64,000 nt of DNA from Plasmopara viticola (taxonomy: Eukaryota > Oomycota > Peronosporomycetes > Peronosporales > Peronosporaceae), in the NCBI GenBank assembly GCA_001695595.3, contig MBPM02000178.1:1-64000 (forward strand), in the 5' to 3' direction. A model generated the notes under the pieces. That model was given only the letters and a program-made list of their open reading frames with translations, did no database searches and was not told where the DNA came from. The stretch's first letter is position 1. Each line of letters starts with the position of its first letter. The position numbers and the translations under genes are program-made. Shown here one piece after another: positions 25,968 through 38,350 of the stretch.

Positions 25968-26569
25968 GGTCTAGACATGCACAGACGCAATAGAGCCACA
26001 ACGCAGTGTACGCGCATTCTTTAAACGCGCTGAGACGCTATATGGCCACAGATACGTCCTTGCTATCGGTCTAGACATGCTCAGACGGAATAGAGCCACA
26101 AGGCAGTGTATAAGCATACTTTTGAAGCGCTGAGACACTGTATGGCCACAGATACGTCCTTGCTATCGGTCTACACATGCACAGAGGTAGCTAAGCAACA
26201 ACGCAGTGTACACGCATTCTTTTGACGAGCTGAGACGCTGATTGGTTACAGATACGTCCTTGCTATTGGTCTAGACATGCACAGACGCAATAGAGCCACA
26301 ACGCAGTGTACGCGCATTCTTTAAACGCGCTGAGACGCTATATGGCCACAGATACGTCCTTGCTATCGGTCTAGACATGCTCAGACGGAATAGAGCCACA
26401 AGGCAGTGTATAAGCATACTTTTGAAGCGCTGAGACACTGTATGGCCACAGATACGTCCTTGCTATCGGTCTACACATGCACAGAGGTAGCTAAGCAACA
26501 ACGCAGTGTACACGCATTCTTTTGACGAGCTGAGACGCTGATTGGTTACAGATACGTCCTTGCTATTGG
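25968..26569. repeat. Perfect 300-bp trimer tandem duplication
   Basis: 25,968-26,269 and 26,268-26,569 are identical base for base as far as I can read, including private changes 'gctcagacggaatagag', 'gtctacacatgcacagagg' and 'tgctattgg'. The first difference is at 26,570 (ggg for ggt). Perfect identity in an array where neighbours differ by many percent marks one of the most recent events in the window. Confidence 0.93.
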
Positions 26570-29500
26570 GTTAGACATGCACCGACGCAATAGAGCCACA
26601 ACGCAGTGTACACGCATTTTTTTGATATGCTGAGAAGATATATGGCCACAGATACGTCCTTTCTATCGGTCTAGACATGCACCGACGTAGTTAAGCTACA
26701 ACGCAGTGTGCACGCATTGTTTTGACGCGCGGAGACGCACTATGGCCACAGATAAGGCCTTTCTATCGGTCTAGACATGCACAGATGCAAGAGAGCCACT
26801 ACGCAGTGTATAAGCATACTTTTGAAGCGCTGAGACGCTGTATGGCCACAGATACGTCCTTTTTATCAGTCTAGACATGCACAGACGTAGTTAAGCCACA
26901 ACGCAGTGTACACGCATTCTTTTGACGAGCTGAGACGCTGAATGGCCACAGATACGTCCATTCTATCGGTCTAGACATGCACAGACGTACTTAAGCCACA
27001 ACGCAGTGTACAAGCCTTCTTTTGACAAGCTGAGACGCTGAATGGCCACAGATACGTCCTTTCTATCGGTCTAGACGTGCACAGACGCAAGAGAGCCACT
27101 ACGCAGTGTATAAGCATTCTATTGACGCGCTGAGACGCTGTATGGCCACAGATACGTCCTTTCTATCGCTCTAGACATGCACAGACAAAGTTAAGCCGCA
27201 ATGCAGTGTACACGCATACGTTTGAAGCGCTGAGACGCTGGATGGTTACAGATACGTCCTTGCTATCGGTCTAGACATGCCCAGACGTGGTTAACCCACA
27301 AGGCTGTGTACACGCATTCTTTTGACGAGCTGAGACGCTCTATGGCCACAGATACGTCCTTGCTAGCGGTCTAGACATGCACAGACGCAATAGAGCCACA
27401 AAGCAGTGTAAAAGCATACTTTTAAAGCGCTGAGACGCTGTATCGCCACAGATACATCCTTTTTATCGGTCCAGACATGCACAGACGTAGTTAAGCCACA
27501 ACGCATTGTACACGCATGTTTTTGGACGAGCTGAGACGCTGAATGGTTACAGATACGTCCTTGCTATCGGTCTAGACATGCACAGACGCAATAGAGCCAT
27601 AACGCAGTGTATAAGCATACGTTCGAAGCGCTGAGACGCTGTATGACCACTGATACGTCCTTTCTATCGGTCTAGACATGCACCGACGTAGTTAAGCCAC
27701 AACGCAGTGTACACGCATTCTTTTGACGAGCTTAGACGCTGAATGGTTACAAATACGTCCTTTCTATCGGTCTAGACATGCACAGACGTAGTTAAGCCAC
27801 AACGCATTGTACACGTATTCTTCTGACGAGCTGAGACGCTGAATGGTTGCAGATACGTCCTTTCTATCGGTCTAGACATGCACAGACGCAATAGAGCCAC
27901 AACGCAGTGTATAAGCATACGTTTGAAGCGCTGAGACGCGGTATGACCACTGATACGTCCTTTCTATCGGTCTAGACATGCACCGACATAGTGAAGCCAC
28001 AACGCAGTGTACACGCATTCTTTTGACGAGCTTAGACGCTGAATGGTTACAGATACGTCCTTTCTATCGCTCTAGACATGCACAAACACAATAGAGCCAC
28101 AACGCAGTGTATAAGCAATCTTTTGACGCGCTGAGACGCTCTATCGCCATAGATACGTCCTTTCTATCGGTCTAGACATGCACACACATTGTTAAACCAC
28201 AACGCAGTGTATAAGCAATCTTTTGACGAGCTGAGACGCTCTATGGCCAAAGATACGTCCTTTCTATCGGTCTGGACATGCACAGACGCAATAGAGCCAC
28301 AACGCAGTGTATAAGCATACGTTTGAAGCGCTGAGACGCTGGATGGTTACAGATACGTCCTTGCTATCGGTCTAGACATGCCCAGACGTGGTTAACCCAC
28401 AAGGCTGTGTACACGCATTCTTTTGACGCGCTGAGACGCTGTATGGTTACAGATACGTCTTTTCTATCGGTCTAGACATGCACAGACGCAATAGAGCCAC
28501 AACGCAGTGGACACGCATTCTCTGAGACGCTATCTGGCCACAGATACGTCCTTTCTTTCGGTCTAGACATGCACAGACGTCGTTAAGCTACAACGCAGTG
28601 TAAAAGGATTCTTTTGACGGGCTGAGACGCTGAATGGTTACAGATACGTCCTTGCTATCGGTCCAGACATGCACAGACGCAATAGAGCCACAACGCAGTG
28701 TACACGCAATCTTTTGACGCGCTGAGACGCTGTAAGGCCACAGATCCGTCCTTTCTATCCGTCCAGACAAGTACAGACGTAATTAAGCCACAGCGCAGTG
28801 TACACGTGTTCTTTTGACGCGCTGAGACGCTGTATGACCACTGATACGTCCTTTCTATCGGTCTAGACATGCACAGACGCAAAAGAGCCCCAATGCAGTG
28901 TACACGCATACTTTTAAAGCGCTGAGACGCTGAATGGTTACAAATACGTCCTTTCTATCGGTCTAGACATGCACAGACGCGATAGAGCCACAACGCAGTG
29001 TATAAGCATACCTTTGAAGCGCTGAGACGCTCTATGGCCACATATACGTCCTTTCTATCGGTCTAGACATGCACAGACGTAGTGGAGCAACAACGCAGTG
29101 TACACGCATTCTTTTGACGCGCTGAGACGCTGTATGGCCACAGATACGTTTCTTTTATCGGTCTGGACATGCACACACGTTGTTATGCCACAACGCAGTG
29201 TACACGCATTCTTTCGGCGCGCTGAGACGCTCTATGGCGAAAGATACGTCCTTTTTATCGGTCTAGACATGCACAGACGCAATAGAGTCACAACGCAGTG
29301 TATAAGCATTCTTTTGACGAGCTAAGACGCTGAATGGTTACAGATACGTCTTTGCTATCGGTCTAGACATGCACCGACGCACAAGAGCCACAACGCAGTG
29401 TACACGCATTCTTTTGAAGCGCTTTGACGCTCTATGGCCAAAGATATGTCCTTTCTATCGGTCTAGACATGAACAGACGCAATGGAGGCACAACGCAGTG

Positions 29501-30770
29501 AAAAAGCATACTTTTGAAGCGCTGAGATGCTGTATGCCAACCGATACGTCCTTTCTTTCGGTCTAGACATGCACAGACGCAATATAGCCACAACGTAGTG
29601 TACACGCATTCTTTTGAAGCGCTGAGACGCTATATGGCCACTGGTACGTTCTTTCTATCGGTCTAGACATGCACAGACGTAGTTAAGCCACAACGCAGTG
29701 TACACACATTCTTTTGACGCGCTGAGACGCTGTATGGCCACAGATACGTCCTTTCTATCGGTCTAGACATGCACCGACGTAGTTAAGCCACGACGCAGTG
29801 TACACACATTCGTTTGACGCGCTGAGACGCTGTATGACCACAGATACGTCCTTTCTATCGGTCTAGACATGCACAGACGTAGTTAAGCCACAACGCAGTG
29901 TACACGCATTCTTTTGACAAACTGAGACGCTGAATTGTTACAGATACGTCATTTCTATCGGTCTAGACATGCACAGACGCGATAGAGCCACAACGCAGTG
30001 TATAAGCATACCTTGAAGGCGCTGAGACGCTGTATGGCCACGGATACGTCCTTTCTATCGGTCCAAACATGCACAGACGTAGTGAAGCAACAACGCATTG
30101 TACACGCATTCATTTGACGCGCTGAGACGCTGTATGGCCACAGATACGTCCCTTTTATCGGTCTGGACATGCACACACGTTGTTATGCCACAACGCAGTG
30201 TACACGCATTCTTTCGGCGCGCTGAGACGCTCTATGGCCAAAGATACGTCCTTTTTATCGGTCTAGACATGCACAAACGCAATAGAGGCACAACGCAGTG
30301 TATAAGCATACTTTTGAAGCGCTGAGACGCTGTATGGACACAGAAACGTCTTTTCTATCGGTCTAGACATGCACCGACGTAGTTAAGCCACGACGCAGTG
30401 TACACACATTCGTTTGACGCGCTGAGACGCTGTATGGCCACAGATACGTCCTTTCTGTCGGTCTAGACATGCACAGACGTAATTAAGCCACAACGCAGTG
30501 TATAAGCATACGTTTGAAGCGCTGAGACGCTGTATCGCCACAGATACGTCCTTTCTACCGGTCTAGACATGCACAGACGTAGTAAAGCCACAACGCATTG
30601 TACACGCATTCTTTTGACGAGCTGAGACGCTGAATGGTTGCAGATACGTCCTTTCTATCGTTCTAGACATGCACAGACGTAATAGAGCCACAACGCAGTG
30701 TACACGCATTCTTTTGAAGCGCTTTGACGCTCTATGGCCAAAGATACGTCCTTTCTATCGGTCTAGACAT

Positions 30771-32769
30771 GGACCGACGCAATAGAGCCACAACGCAGTG
30801 TATAAGCATACGTTTGAAGCACTGAGACGCTGTATCGCCACAGATACGTCCTTTCTATCGGTCTAGACATGCACAGACGTAGTTAAGCCACAACGCAGTG
30901 TACACGCATTCTTTTGATGAGCTAAGACGCTGAATGGTTACAGATACGTCTTTGCTATCGGTCTAGACATGCACCGACGCACAAGAGCCACAACGCAGTG
31001 TACACGCATTATTTCGACGCGCTGAGACGCTATATGGCCATAGATACGTCCTTTCTATCGGTCTAGACATGCACAGACGCAATAGAGCCACAACGCAGTG
31101 TACGAGCATACTTTTGAAGCGCTGAGACGCTGTATGGCCACAGATACGTCCTTTCTATCGGTCTAGACATGCACAGACGTAGTTAAGCCACAACGCAGTG
31201 TACACGCATTCTTTTGACGAGCTGAGACGCTGAATGGTTACAGATACGTCTTTTCTATCGGTCTAGACATGCACCGACGCACAAGAGCCACAAGGCAGTG
31301 TACACGCATTCTTTCGACGCGCTGAGACGCTATATGGCCACAGATACGTCCTTTCTATCGGTCTAGACATGCACAGACGCAATAGAGCCACAACGCAGTG
31401 AATAAGCATACTTTTGAAGCGCTGAGATGCTGTATGCCAACCGATACGTCCTTTCTTTCGGTCTAGACATGCACAGACGCAATATAGCCACAACGTAGTG
31501 TACACGCATTCTTTTGAAGCGCTGAGACGCTATATGGCCACTGGTACGTTCTTTCTATCGGTCTAGACATCCACAGACGTAGTTAAGCCACAACGCAGTG
31601 TACACACATTCTTTTGACGCGCTGAGACGCTGTATGGCCACAGATACGTCCTTTCTATCGGTCTAGACATGCACCGACGTAGTTAAGCCACGACGCAGTG
31701 TACACACATTCGTTTGACGCGCTGAGACGCTGTATGACCACAGATACGTCCTTTCTATCGGTCTAGACATGGACCGACGCAATAGAGCCACAACGCAGTG
31801 TATAAGCATACGTTTGAAGCACTGAGACGCTGTATCGCCACAGATACGTCCTTTCTATCGGTCTAGACATGCACAGACGTAGTTAAGCCACAACGCAGTG
31901 TACACGCATTCTTTGATGAGCTAAGACGCTGAATGGTTACAGATACGTCTTTGCTATCGGTCTAGACATGCACCGACGCACAAGAGCCACAACGCAGTGT
32001 ACACGCATTATTTCGACGCGCTGAGACGCTATATGGCCATAGATACGTCCTTTCTATCGGTCTAGACATGCACAGACGCAATAGAGCCACAACGCAGTGT
32101 ACGAGCATACTTTTGAAGCGCTGAGACGCTGTATGGCCACAGATACGTCCTTTCTATCGGTCTAGACATGCACAGACGTAGTTAAGCCACAACGCAGTGT
32201 ACACGCATTCTTTTGACGAGCTGAGACGCTGAATGGTTACAGATACGTCTTTTCTATCGGTCTAGACATGCACCGACGCACAAGAGCCACAAGGCAGTGT
32301 ACACGCATTCTTTCGACGCGCTGAGACGCTATATGGCCACAGATACGTCCTTTCTATCGGTCTAGACATGCACAGACGCAATAGAGCCACAACGCAGTGA
32401 ATAAGCATACTTTTGAAGCGCTGAGATGCTGTATGCCAACCGATACGTCCTTTCTTTCGGTCTAGACATGCACAGACGCAATATAGCCACAACGTAGTGT
32501 ACACGCATTCTTTTGAAGCGCTGAGACGCTATATGGCCACTGGTACGTTCTTTCTATCGGTCTAGACATCCACAGACGTAGTTAAGCCACAACGCAGTGT
32601 ACACACATTCTTTTGACGCGCTGAGACGCTGTATGGCCACAGATACGTCCTTTCTATCGGTCTAGACATGCACCGACGTAGTTAAGCCACGACGCAGTGT
32701 ACACACATTCGTTTGACGCGCTGAGACGCTGTATGACCACAGATACGTCCTTTCTATCGGTCTAGACAT
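30771..32769. repeat. 1.0-kb (10-mer) near-perfect tandem duplication
   Basis: 30,771-31,770 and 31,771-32,769 start with the private 'gacatggaccgacg' and follow each other throughout, including 'catccacagacg' and 'ggccactggtacg'. The one difference I noticed is a single T lost at about 31,913 ('ctttgatgag' for 'cttttgatgag'), making copy 2 999 bp. The copies end where 'gacatggaccgacg' gives way to 'gacatgcacagacg'. Confidence 0.93.
31126..31225 (+). repeat. Representative consensus monomer (100 bp)
   Basis: This copy differs by one base from the consensus I derived by eye (gacgag for gacgcg near its 3' end). It is exactly 100 bp to the next 'gacgct' at 31,226. It holds two perfect 8-bp palindromes, GTCTAGAC at unit positions 36-43 and GTGTACAC at 73-80. 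The consensus therefore carries one XbaI (TCTAGA), one BsrGI (TGTACA) and one Esp3I/BsmBI (gagacg on the + strand) site. The consensus is about 50% GC with 8 CpG. The choice of unit start is arbitrary. Confidence 0.9.
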
Positions 32770-33860
32770 GCACAGACGTAGTTAAGCCACAACGCAGTGT
32801 ACACGCGTTCTTTTGACAAACTGAGACGCTGAATTGTTACAGATACGTCATTTCTATCGGTCTAGACATGCACAGACGCGATAGAGCCACAACGCAGTGT
32901 ATAAGCATACCTTTGAAGCGCTGAGACGCTCTATGGCCACAGATACGTCCTTTCTATCGGTCTAGACATGCACAGACGTAGTGGAGCAACAACGCAGTGT
33001 ACACGCATTCTTTTGACGCGCTGAGACGCTGTATGGCCACAGATACGTCCCTTTTATCGGTCTGGACATTTACACACGTTGTTATGCCACAACGCAGTGT
33101 ACACGCATTCTTTCGGCGCGCTGAGACGCTCTATGGCGAAAGATACGTCCTTTTTATCGGTCTAGACATGCACAGACGCAATAGAGTCACAACGCAGTGT
33201 ATAAGCATACTTTTGAAGCGCTGAGATGCCGTATGCCAACCGATACGTCCTTTATTTCGGTCTAGACATGCACAGACGCAATATAGCCACAACGTAGTGT
33301 ACACGCATTCTTTTGAAGCGCTGAGACGCTATATGGCCACTGGTACGTTCTTTCTATCGGTCTAGACATGCACCGACGTAGTTAAGCCACAACGCAGTGT
33401 ATAAGCATACGTTTGAAGCGCTGAGACGCTAAATGGTTACAGATACGTCCTTGCTATCGGTCTAGACATGCACAGACGTAGTTAAGCCACATCGCTGTGT
33501 ACACGCATTCTTTCGGCGCGCTGAGACGCTCTATGGCGAAAGATACGTCCTTTTTATCGGTCTAGACATGCACAGACGCAATAGAGTCACAACGCAGTGT
33601 ATAAGCATACTTTTGAAGCGCTGAGATGCCGTATGCCAACCGATACGTCCTTTCTTTCGGTCTAGACATGCACAGACGCAATATAGCCACAACGTAGTGT
33701 ACACGCATTCTTTTGAAGCGCTGAGACGCTATATGGCCACTGGTACGTTCTTTCTATCGGTCTAGACATGCACCGACGTAGTTAAGCCACAACGCAGTGT
33801 ATAAGCATACGTTTGAAGCGCTGAGACGCTAAATGGTTACAGATACGTCCTTGCTATCGG
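32661..33860. repeat. 1.2-kb (12-mer) HOR, copy 1, with nested 4-mers
   Basis: Matches 33,861-35,060 at an offset of 1,200 bp (for example 'ggtctggacatttacacacg' at both). Inside it a 400-bp 4-mer starting at 'ctatggcgaaag' occurs twice, at 33,131 and 33,531, with identical order of 'gagtcac', 'gatgccgtatgccaac', 'ggccactggtacg' and 'cgctaaatggttac' monomers. Confidence 0.92.
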
Positions 33861-35060
33861 TCTAGACATTCACCGACGTAGTTAAGCCACGACGCAGTCT
33901 ACACACATTCGTTTGACGCGCTGAGACGCTGTATGACCACAGATACGTCCTTTCTATCGGTCTAGACATGCACAGACGTAGTTAAGCCACAACGCAGTGT
34001 ACACGCGTTCTTTTGACAAACTGAGACGCTGAATTGTTACAGATACGTCATTTCTATCGGTCTAGACATGCACAGACGCGATAGAGCCACAACGCAGTGT
34101 ATAAGCATACCTTTGAAGCGCTGAGACGCTCTATGGCCACAGATACGTCCTTTCTATCGGTCTAGACATGCACAGACGTAGTGGAGCAACAACGCAGTGT
34201 ACACGCATTCTTTTGACGCGCTGAGACGCTGTATGGCCACAGATACGTCCCTTTTATCGGTCTGGACATTTACACACGTTGTTATGCCACAACGCAGTGT
34301 ACACGCATTCTTTCGGCGCGCTGAGACGCTCTATGGCGAAAGATACGTCCTTTTTATCGGTCTAGACATGCACAGACGCAATAGAGTCACAACGCAGTGT
34401 ATAAGCATACTTTTGAAGCGCTGAGATGCCGTATGCCAACCGATACGTCCTTTCTTTCGGTCTAGACATGCACAGACGCAATATAGCCACAACGTAGTGT
34501 ACACGCATTCTTTTGAAGCGCTGAGACGCTATATGGCCACTGGTACGTTCTTTCTATCGGTCTAGACATGCACCGACGTAGTTAAGCCACAACGCAGTGT
34601 ATAAGCATACGTTTGAAGCGCTGAGACGCTAAATGGTTACAGATACGTCCTTGCTATCGGTCTAGACATGCACAGACGTAGTTAAGCCACATCGCTGTGT
34701 ACACGCATTCTTTCGGCGCGCTGAGACGCTCTATGGCGAAAGATACGTCCTTTTATCGGTCTAGACATGCACAGACGCAATAGAGTCACAACGCAGTGTA
34801 TAGTGTATTTTGAAGCGCTGAGATGCCGTATGCCAACCGATACGTCCTTTCTTTCGGTCTAGACATGCACAGACGCAATATAGCCACAACGTAGTGTACA
34901 CGCATTCTTTTGAAGCGCTGAGACGCTATATGGCCACTGGTACGTTCTTTCTATCGGTCTAGACATGCACCGACGTAGTTAAGCCACAACGCAGTGTATA
35001 AGCATACGTTTGAAGCGCTGAGACGCTAAATGGTTACAGATACGTCCTTGCTATCGGTCT
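33861..35060. repeat. 1.2-kb (12-mer) HOR, copy 2
   Basis: Second 12-mer, again with two nested 4-mers (34,331 and 34,731); a further 4-mer starts at 35,128. A small disturbed spot at 34,799-34,811 ('tagtgtatttt' where sister copies have 'taagcatactttt') and a lost T near 34,755 shorten one 4-mer to 397 bp. The exact boundary of the 12-mer is arbitrary within the array. Confidence 0.9.
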
Positions 35061-36480
35061 AGACATGCACAGACGTAGTTAAGCCACATCGCTGTGTACA
35101 CGCATTCTTTCGGCGCGCTGAGACGCTCTATGGCGAAAGATACGTCCTTTTTATCGGTCTAGACATGCACAGACGCAATAGAGTCACAACGCAGTGTATA
35201 AGCATACTTTTGAAGCGCTGAGATGCCGTATGCCAACCGATACGTCCTTTCTTTCGGTCTAGACATGCACAGACGCAATATAGCCACAACGTAGTGTACA
35301 CGCATTCTTTTGAAGCGCTGAGACGCTATATGGCCACTGGTACGTTCTTTCTATCGGTCTAAACAATCACAGACGCAATAGAGCTACAACGCAGTGAATA
35401 AGCATACTTTTGAAGCACTGAGACGCGGAATGGCCACAGATACGTCCTTTCTATCGGTTTAGACATGCACAGACGTAGTTAAGCCACATCGCAGTGTACA
35501 CGCATTCGTTTGACGCGCTGAGACGCTATATGGCCACAGATACGTCCTTTCTATCGGTCTAGACATGCACCGACGTAGTTAAGCCACAACGCAGTGTATA
35601 AGCATACGTTTGAAGCGCTGAGACGCTAAATGGTTACAGATACGTCCTTGCTATCGTCTAGACATGCACAGACGTAGTTAAGCCACATTGCTGTGTACAC
35701 GCATTCTTTTGATGCGCTGAGACGCTGTATGGCCACAGATACGTCCTTTCGTTCGGTCTAGACATGCACAGACGCAAAAGAGCCACAACGTAGTGTATAA
35801 GTATACTTTTCAAGCACTGAGACGCGGAATGGCCACAGATACGTCGTTTCTATCGGTTTAGACATGCACAGACGTAGTTAAGCCACATCGCAGTGTACAC
35901 GCATTCGTTTGACGCGCTGAGACGCTATATGGCCACAGATACGTCCTTTCTATCGGTCTAGACATGCACCGACGTAGTTAAGCCACAACGCAGTGTATAA
36001 GCATACGTTTGAAGCGCTGAGACGCTAAAGGGTTACAGATACGTCCTTGCTATCGGTCTAGACATGCACAGACGTAGTTAAGCCACATTGCTGTGTACAC
36101 GCATTCTTTTGATGCGCTGAGACGCTGTATGGCCACAGATACGTCCTTTCGTTCGGTCTAGACATGCACAGACGCAAAAGAGCCACAACGTAGTGTATAA
36201 GTATACCTTTGAAGCGCTGAGACGCTGTATGGCCACAGATACGTCTTTTCTATCGGTCTAGACATGCACAGACGTAGTTAAGCAACAACGCAGTTTACAC
36301 GCATTCTTTTGACGCGCTGAGACGCTAAATGGTTTCAGATACGTCCTTGCTATCGGTCTAGACATGCACAGACGTAGTTAAGCCACATCGCAGTGTACAC
36401 GCATTCTTTCGGCGCGCTGAGACGCTCTATGGCCACAGATACGTCCTTGCTATCGGTCTAGACATGCACAGACGCAATTG

Positions 36481-36780
36481 AGCCACAACGCAGTGTATAA
36501 GCATACTTATGACGCGCTGAGACGCTGAATGGCCACAGATACGTCCTTTCTTTCAGTCTATACAAAACAGACGTAGTTAAGCCACAGCGAAGTGTATAAA
36601 CATTCTTTTGGCGCGCTGAGACGCTCTATGGCCACAGATCCGTCCTTTCAATCGGTCTAGACAATCACAGACGCAATAGAGCTACAACGCAGTGTATAAG
36701 CATACTTTTGAAGCACTGAGACGCGGAATGGCCACAGATACGTCGTTTCTATCGGTTTAGACATGCACAGACGTAGTTAA
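36481..36780. repeat. Isolated copy of the right-hand trimer
   Basis: Order and private markers are those of the array that starts near 48 kb: 'gcatacttatgacgcg', then 'tttcagtctatacaaaacag' with 'tataaacattcttttggcg', then 'tttcaatcggtctagac' with 'gagctacaac' and 'gaagcactgagacgcgg'. It ends in 'cgtttctatcggtttagac', as at 51,721. It stands alone among unlike monomers, more than 11 kb from the array. Confidence 0.85.
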
Positions 36781-38325
36781 GCCACATCGCAGTGTACACG
36801 CATTCTTTTGATGCGCTGAGACGCTGTATGGCCACAGATACGTCCTTTCGTTCGGTCTAGACATGCACAGACGCAAAAGAGCCACAACGTAGTGTATAAG
36901 TATACCTTTGAAGCGCTGAGACGCTGTATGGCCACAGATACGTCCTTTCTATCGGTCTAGACATGCACAGACGTAGTTAAGCAACAACGCAGTTTACACG
37001 CATTCTTTTGACGCGCTGAGACGCTAAATGGTTACAGATACGTCCTTGCTATCGGTCTAGACATGCACAGACGTAGTTAAGCCACTACGCAGTGTACACG
37101 CATTCTTTCGGCGCGCTGAGACGCTCTATGGCCACAGATACGTCCTTGCTATCGGTCTAGACATGCACAGACGCAATTGAGCCCCAATGAAGTGTACACG
37201 CATTCTTTTGACGCGCTGAGGCGCTGTATGGCCACAGATACGTCCTTTTTATCCTTCTAGACATGCACAGACGTAGTTAAGCCACAACGCAGTGTACGCG
37301 CATTATTTTGACGCGCTGAGACGCGCTATGGCCACAGATACGTCCTTTTTATTGGTCTAGACGTGCACAGACGTAGTTAAGCTTCAACGCAGTGTACACG
37401 CATTCTTTCGGCGCGCTGAGACGCTATATCGCCACAGATACGTCCTTGCTATCGGTCTAGACATGCACAGACGCAATAGAGCCATAACGCAGTGAATAAG
37501 CATATGTTTGAAGCGCTGAGACGCTGTATGGCCACAGATACGTTCTTTCTATCGGTCTAGACATGCACAGACGCAATATAGCCACAACGCAGTGTACACA
37601 CATTCTTTTGACGCGCTGAGACGCTATATGGCCACAGATACGTTCTTTCTATCGGTCTAGACATGCACCGACGTAGTTAAGCCACAACGCAGTGTATAAG
37701 CATACGTTTGAAGCGCTGAGACGCTAAATGGTTACAGATACGTCCTTGCTATCGGTCTAGACATGCACAGACGCAATAGAGCCACAACGCAGTGTATAAG
37801 CATACGTTCGGAGGGCTGAGACGCTGGATGGCCACAGATACATCCTTTCTATCGGTCTTGACATGCACAGACGTAGTTAAGCCACAACGCAGTGTACACG
37901 CTTCTTTTGACGCGCTGAGACGCTGAATGGTTACAGATACGTCCTTGCTATCGGTCTAGACATGCAAAGACGTAGTTAAGCCACAACGCAGTGTACACGC
38001 TTCTTTTGACGCGCTGAGACGCTGAATGGTTACAGATACGTCCTTGCTATCGGTCTAGACATGCAAAGACGTAATTAAGCCACAACGCAGTGTACACGCA
38101 TTCTTTTGACGCGCTGAGACGCTGTATAGCCACAGATACGTCCTTTTTATCGGTCTAGTCATGCACAGACGTAGTTAAGCCACAACGCAGTGTACATGCA
38201 TTTTTTTGACGCGCTGAGACGCGCTATGGCAACAGGATACGCCCTTTCTATCGGTATAGACATGCACAGACGCAAGAGAGCCATAACGCAGTGTATGAGC
38301 ATACTTTTGAAGCGCTGAGACGCTG

Positions 38326-38350
38326 TACGGCCACAGAATGGTTACAGATA
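38326..38350. repeat. Out-of-register deletion junction (111-bp monomer)
   Basis: 'gctgtacggccacag' is joined at 38,336/38,337 to 'aatggttacagatacg'. In the sister copy at 39,536-39,640 the same two pieces are separated by about 89 bp of intact sequence. The deletion thus removed most of one monomer with breakpoints displaced by about 11 bp, near the short shared word 'acaga', leaving an overlong monomer. Confidence 0.87.

Larger units (their letters stand above)
20641..29090. repeat. Mixed domain with 3-mer, 4-mer and 1.3-kb duplications
   Basis: Monomers with 'caatagag' and 'tagttaag' in module 3 intermix at short period, often with 'tataagcatac' tails. Duplications inside it are listed separately. 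Others seen: 27,580-27,870 and 27,880-28,170 (300 bp apart, sharing 'gaccactgatacg'). A 9-bp deletion gives a 91-bp monomer at 28,505-28,530 (gcattctctgagacg). A 10-bp deletion lies at 23,339-23,346. Confidence 0.8.
29091..35340. repeat. Domain of recent 10-mer, 12-mer and 4-mer HORs
   Basis: Block 29,561-29,770 recurs at 31,461 (offset 1,900). The marker 'ttgacaaactgagacgctg' lies near 29,914, 32,814 and 34,014. The marker 'ctatggcgaaag' lies at 29,232, 33,131, 33,531, 34,331, 34,731 and 35,128. Together these show repeated unequal exchange in steps of whole monomers. Confidence 0.88.
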
